Positions 58,972 to 64,000 of a DNA stretch of 64,000 nucleotides are shown one piece after another (the first letter of the stretch is position 1; every line of letters starts with the position of its first letter). Below the pieces are notes generated by a model. It worked only from the letters and a program-made list of their open reading frames with translations. It did not search any database and was not told where the DNA came from. Source of the DNA: Epiperipatus broadwayi. Taxonomy: Eukaryota > Onychophora > Udeonychophora > Euonychophora > Peripatidae. The stretch spans positions 12,282,596 through 12,346,595 of the forward strand of contig JAQFVV010000022.1 of the NCBI GenBank assembly GCA_028023455.1. The letters run 5' to 3'. Both the position numbers and the translations under genes were made by a program.

Positions 58972-59830
58972 ACCCTCAGGCTGCAGAAAGGACTTTGGTA
59001 TTAACTGAAAAAGACCCTTTGATTCCTCTTGGAGGTCTTAAAGGAACCAAGTAGGGCAAATTCCTAATGTGCACTCCATACTTGGTGTCATTGCAGCTGT
59101 TATTACTACATATAGTATAAAGAACATGGATGGGCTGCTCACCAACACTCATTAGCCAGTGTGGTGAGTTTATTGGTTTTTTTTATCTCTGAGGTTAAGA
59201 TCAAGAAACACGATGGTCTTTCTTCTCAGTTGCCTGATAAGGCAGAATGAATGTTTGTATAAATGATAAATATTTTTCCAATATATACAATTATGACAGA
59301 CAAAAATAAATCGTGGCCCTTATTCCAAGGAGGCTGTAAAGTCACCAACCAAGGCAGTGGTTGATGGCCAAAAACAAAGGGTGCTAAGAATCCCCTGATT
59401 TTGGACCCAGGCTGCCATTTGATGACAACTTTTTATTTAAGTACTTACAACTGCAGATCACTTTCAAGTAAAGGAAGATTGCAAGAATTAGAAGAAGAAC
59501 TGTCTTATATGAAATGGGACATTCTTGGACTTTGTGAAGTTAGAAAAAAAGATGAAGAGACAATTGATTTAAAAAGTGGACATGTGCTCTACTATAAAGG
59601 CCCAAATATTGGAAATACAAGTGGAATATGATTAATTATAAATAAAAAGTGGAAGAACAACATTGTGGAGATTGATGATGTATCAGACAAGAGTGGCAGG
59701 ATTAGTTATACAACTTAACAGATAGCAAATGCAGATAATTCAGGTGTATGCCCAAACAACTTCTCATAGTAATGAAGTGGTATGTGATTTTTATATGGAT
59801 GTACATAAGGCTTTTGATCAGAGTAAATAA
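58972..59830 (+). pseudogene. RTE-like LINE, 5' region and endonuclease remnant
   Basis: About 400 bp of 5' non-coding sequence shared with 12140-12500 leads to a 76-residue frame (59401-59631): LSTYNCRSL, then RLQELEEELSYMKWDILGLC and EVRKKDEE. This is the start of an apurinic-type endonuclease as in RTE elements, with the catalytic-type Asn (TYN) and Glu (CEV) visible. After a stop, FLINKKWKNNIVEI and, in another frame, QIIQVYAQTTSHSNE continue it. Homology ends near 59830, with the reverse transcriptase absent. It keeps the 5' end and lacks the 3' part, the reverse of the usual LINE truncation. Confidence 0.7.
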
Positions 59831-60894
59831 AATTTTAAAATTGTTATGGGATCTTTAATGCTAGATTGGTAAACAAAACATATTTAATCAACTGTTATAC
59901 ACAACATTTTGTTATTTTAGGATTCTAAGATCATATTATTTTTGCGCTTCATTTTTGTAAACATAATAAGATAAAGTTCATTAAAAAATAGTAGACTTTA
60001 TTCCATCTTAACATTTGGAAAATGTAGATTGTAATGGTTTACACTTAATTCATTTTAACATATAATTAGCTTTTATCACGAAATATTAATATATATGCTT
60101 GTGTGAATGTGGATGCAAGTTAAATATAATGAAATTTCCATTTATTTTTCTAGATAACTGTGGCGGCCAAAATAATATAAGAGGATGAACCTGAAGTGGA
60201 ATATAACTATCATTTTGAGAAAAATAAAAACGATGCTGCAATAATAATCATAAAATCCTGAAGTAGACTGCCACTACCTTGTTAAGAGAAAAATAAAGTG
60301 TCTACTATAGTAATAATAATCAGTAAATAAAGTGGACTGTAAATAACATATCAAGAGAAAAATCAAATATTCTCCAATATTAGATAAAATATGATGCTCT
60401 AAGGTGTTGTATTCTATGAAGATATGAAACTCTAACAACAATAACAACTAAAACAAAAATGCTCATCATTAGTGGACTGATCTTAATTAATAAGCTTTCA
60501 ACTGTCCTATATATTACTTGTAATACGTTTTACTTCAATCCATGTATAATGTGACAGTAAATGAAACATTATACCTTCTGTGTAAAATGTAAATTATTAT
60601 TTTACTATGGTTGACAGAATTAATAAATTAATATTAAATTGTACCTGAGTTTGCTTAATTTTGTCTTGATTGCAAAACAGTTGAATTATAACCAGTTTGC
60701 TTAAATTATTAGTATGTGGGGAGAAATCTTACACAAAATGATGTCAAAAGTAAAGATTTATTGCAACATTGTTTTCATAGAAACTGGAACCAGTACTATT
60801 TCAAGAAACATATAACAAACTCCTGCCAATATTGTATAACATTTAAATAAAGGTTAATTATAATATGTAGAACATATTTAAATGTATGACCCAT
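59831..60894. other. Non-coding stretch
   Basis: No supported feature. Confidence 0.4.
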
Positions 60895-60895
60895 A

Positions 60896-60946
<51 letters not shown>

Positions 60947-61014
60947 TATTATTATTATCATTGTTATTATTATTATTATTATTAATACTATTATTATTAT
61001 TATTATTTATTTTA

Positions 61015-61075
<61 letters not shown>

Positions 61076-61076
61076 T
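60895..61076. repeat. (AAT)n / (ATT)n inverted trinucleotide array
   Basis: About 17 AAT units switch to a long ATT array with a few interruptions, so the two halves can fold on each other. Confidence 0.9.
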
Positions 61077-61475
61077 TTTTGTTGTTTAAGATCCTAATAG
61101 TTTAAAGTGCTTTAAAACAACAAAGATGCTTAACTAATAATATATATCAACTACATGCTATCTTTTATTTCGAAAATAACATGAATCCTAAAATTAATCG
61201 GTCAAGATTTTAAAATTGGCATAATACCACACCTGATTTAGATAAAGTATTTCAGTATTTAAATAAAATATTGTGAAAAATATTATAACATGGTATAATG
61301 TGTGTATATATATATATATATATTTATTTAATATATATATATGTATATATATATAGATATATATATATATATATATATATCTTTACCATTAACATATATC
61401 TCAGAATCTATTATAAATTGATAAGAAAACGTAGCAATCTTATGCTTTCAAAAGTTAACATTATTCTCAAGTAAA
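61077..61475. other. AT-rich stretch with TA runs
   Basis: TA microsatellites at about 61300-61380; otherwise nothing. Confidence 0.5.
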
Positions 61476-63579
61476 CTTGGTGATAATGATGAAAACAGAG
61501 ATTTCAATAGATGTTTCAAAATTGATCTAGCAATTAGATGTAATGCTTATTAATGCTTATTAATAGGGTAAACAGTTAACCTGTAAGAACAAAGCTGCAT
61601 TTATTTAAATAAATAATTTGTTGCTCAGGAGGTTATTTGATATTCAACCAATTTGCCACTGCTTTAAATCACATATGGCAAATAGTATAAATACATTGTT
61701 AAGATTCAATCCATCATAATACATTGTAATGATCAGCAAAAATTATACATGTACAATCTGATAGTTGCCATCAGAAAGTATTTCAGTGATATACTTTATT
61801 TCAGTATTAAGATGACTAGAAGGATTTTCTCTTAATATGTGGTGCTTAAAGTGAAGGAATTATTCACATTCTATCAATAAGATATATACAAATCATGTTT
61901 CACGTGGATTACTGTGGATGAAATGATCATAGGATTGACATTAAAATTATTTAAAACATACACTATTTAAAGAGTTAATAAATATAATTTATTTATAAAT
62001 TTATAATAGCATAATTGTCAGTACAATGAATTATTTCTTCTCTACAGCAAATATACTTTCATTAAAAATTATTCATCACTCCTACGTTCATTACTATTTC
62101 TAATATCTGAAATTATACTTTCGGATTTAAGTGAAATCTATTATCTACAAGTATGGCTTAAATCTAATGCTATTTAAGTAACTAGCACTAATATTTAATA
62201 ATCAAATCTTTAAATTACCATTTAGGTGATGTTTTAGAAAATGGTGTGGAAAGCCAAATACAAAAAACAAATAAAAAAATCTGTAGGTTGGCTAATATGT
62301 CCAAGGTTTATTCTGATCAACTTTAATCTTAAAATATAAAATATAAGTCTATGAATGAGTCCTACTTGTCATTAAATAAATATCATACGCCTTTAATGCA
62401 TTCAGGATAAAATCTCACATAGTGTTGACCCTTATAAATATCTTATTTATTCAATTGGCTATAGCTTCGTAACTGGAAGTATCAATATATAAGTATCTAA
62501 AATAAATCTAGTCTACCAAGTATGTGTAAAACTTGGTAAACATATCCGTAACTACGCTTATTTATTCTTTAATTGAAAAGTGGAAATAACTTCATCCTAA
62601 TTAGTTCTGTAATGTGAAAAATCACGACAGCTCAGTGGGAGGATATTATTTCCAAATTTCATTGCTTATTTTAAAATATATAATTATTTATTCTTCCTTA
62701 TAATAATATTAATTGAACGATGTGATCTTCAGCTGTAATCAGCTTTGGATTCAAGCTCGGATATACAAAACCAACACTCTTTCACTTATCAAAATGCCAT
62801 ACAATTATTTCATACTTAGCTATATAAACAAATGACCTAAATATAACTATAGTTATACAATAGGTTCCTTTATATATGAAAATGTATTTCGTTGAATTTC
62901 GCATTCAAAAAGGACTACATCATATTTAAAATTAATAATGTTTTCTACTTAACTTAAAATCACAGTGATCATATCACTATTTCTCTTATTACAGTGACCA
63001 ATTTATTCTAGTTCTTGGATATTTTCCATATATCATAATAATTTTTCCACATGTTATTTCCACCCAGTGTATTCACTGTTATGACTTGTACTTTACTGTT
63101 AATTTTCCTACATTCAAATATTATATCGTAAGCTAAAATATTATAAAAAATTCTTTTGGGCAAATATTTCTTAAGAGAACTGTTCTTTCTGCAATTTATT
63201 GTAAGGCTTTATAATTAAGCTGACGTTCTACAACTTGTATAAGTTTTAATTTACTTTTCCTATTATTATTATTTTTCCAAGCCAAAGATAAAATAGCACT
63301 TATAAGTTTTGGTGACAAAATGAACTTGTTCTCTGTCTTAGAATTCTGTTTGATACAAGTCTGCATAAATATTTTGCATTAGTCATCGGATTTCCTCAGA
63401 TGCATTATGGGTTGGTATTTTTTTAAAATAGCCTTTCAAATTAACAAATAATGTTAGATCCATAGTAAACATTCTGCAGTTAGTGGCTATTGATCTTAGT
63501 CATTTAACATAATCTAGGTTTCTTATAACACTTTTTTCATATACACATCAATGCACACAAATTTTCTTAACCGTCTTTA

Positions 63580-63630
63580 TTTTCCTTACAGTTTCGACTG
63601 TCCAGCAGTCTTCATCAGAGTTCTATTTTA
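63580..63630 (-). ncRNA. Hammerhead-type ribozyme core, left arm
   Basis: Minus strand: CTGATGA (63618-63612), GACTG / CAGTC with loop CTGGA, GAAA (63595-63592), then CTGTA with predicted cut after the A at 63687's mirror position, 63587. Stem III AC-U-GU is minimal. All conserved core bases are present. Confidence 0.8.
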
Positions 63631-63647
63631 ATTAAAGCAGAGAAGAA

Positions 63648-63700
63648 GATTAGAGTTCTGATGAAGACTGCTGGACAGTCGAAACTGTAAGGAAAATAAA
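63648..63700 (+). ncRNA. Hammerhead-type ribozyme core, right arm
   Basis: CTGATGA (63658-63664), GACTG (63666-63670), loop CTGGA, CAGTC (63676-63680), GAAA (63681-63684), CTGTA with predicted cut after A63689. Stem I is weak as a monomer, consistent with action as a dimer or pairing with the inverted partner. Confidence 0.82.
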
Positions 63701-64000
63701 GAAGGTTAAGAAAATTTGTTTGCATTGATGTGTATATGAAATAAGTGTTATAAGATATATATATATATGATTATATGAAGATATGCAAAGAAAGTGAAAG
63801 AGAAGAATAAGAGAACATAATCTAGGTTCAAAGCGCAGTCATAAAATAAAGCCCAGAGCTGAGAATTAAGAATGAAAATTTTAAAAAACTTTGCTTATAT
63901 AATATTGACTACTGGTTTTTATGACCTTAATGCCTTCTGTTTTAATAAGTTTGAATATCATAATTACATTTAATTACAAAAAAAGTATTTTAATTATCTA

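Larger units (their letters stand above)
63506..63828. mobile_element. Minimal inverted hammerhead element with 15-bp target duplication
   Basis: A 293-bp insert (63521-63813) is flanked by exact AACATAATCTAGGTT copies (63506-63520, 63814-63828). The duplicate at about 37523 has the undivided TTAATCTAGGTTCAAAG. Two arms (about 63521-63629 and 63649-63755) are inverted, each holding a hammerhead core and the CAGTCGAAAC motif; the centre is short. A TA run and about 45 bp of A/G-rich sequence follow on the right only. It looks like a coding-free PLE derivative made of two inverted terminal pieces. Confidence 0.85.
61476..64000 (+). repeat. Segmental duplication D5, copy 2 (runs to window end)
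   Basis: Partner of 36015-37720, with small added segments and the hammerhead fold-back insertion at 63521-63813. Confidence 0.85.

Noticed and set aside
1-64000. CRISPR arrays, bacterial operons, ribosome binding sites, intact tRNA or rRNA genes
   Set aside because: None seen; the sequence is eukaryotic and repeat-rich, and tRNA-like parts are all within SINE-type repeats.

Overview
This is an AT-rich stretch of animal nuclear DNA with no host gene that I can recognise. There are no operons, long host exons, rRNA genes or intact tRNA genes. It is built from mobile elements, their wreckage, simple repeats and old local duplications. The mix (Penelope-like element with GIY-YIG endonuclease and hammerhead-type ribozymes, RTE-like LINE pieces, a GTF2IRD2/ZBED-like hAT relic, gag-bearing LTR elements, tRNA-derived SINEs) suggests an invertebrate, perhaps a mollusc such as a cephalopod. 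That organism call is inference and weak.

Left part (1-22.5 kb). Short fold-back elements and a SINE with 15-bp target duplications lead into a complete but gag-only LTR retrotransposon on the minus strand (5568-12122). Next comes the 5' part of an RTE-like LINE (12.13-12.80 kb). A 6.3-kb inverted pair of Penelope-like elements (PLE) joined head to head follows (about 12850-19147). Each arm encodes a reverse transcriptase and a GIY-YIG endonuclease and carries a hammerhead-ribozyme core near its 3' end. A second, smaller fold-back with decayed hammerhead-like cores lies beside it. Telomere-like repeats and an RTE reverse transcriptase relic follow.

Right part (24.8-64 kb). This is dominated by old direct duplications: 24.88-28.67 with 50.86-57.95 kb; 36.02-37.7 with 61.48-64 kb; 39.36-41.06 with 46.90-49.7 kb; 37.97-38.42 with 41.07-41.53 kb. 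Insertions present in one copy and missing in the other give exact element boundaries. Examples are two 1.6-kb solo LTRs with 4-bp target duplications, a SINE, a 3.3-kb insert with LINE-ORF1-like fragments, and a 293-bp inverted hammerhead element with a 15-bp target duplication.

The most unusual theme is a recurrent architecture: inverted, head-to-head copies of hammerhead-bearing PLE ends. It occurs as a full-length pair (12.85-19.15 kb), a decayed 0.5-kb pair (19.18-19.70 kb) and a minimal 293-bp pair (63.52-63.81 kb). A tRNA-like, hammerhead-like repeat trio at 34.6-36.0 kb may be related. All homology and domain calls come from reading the sequence and from knowledge of the families; no database search was run.
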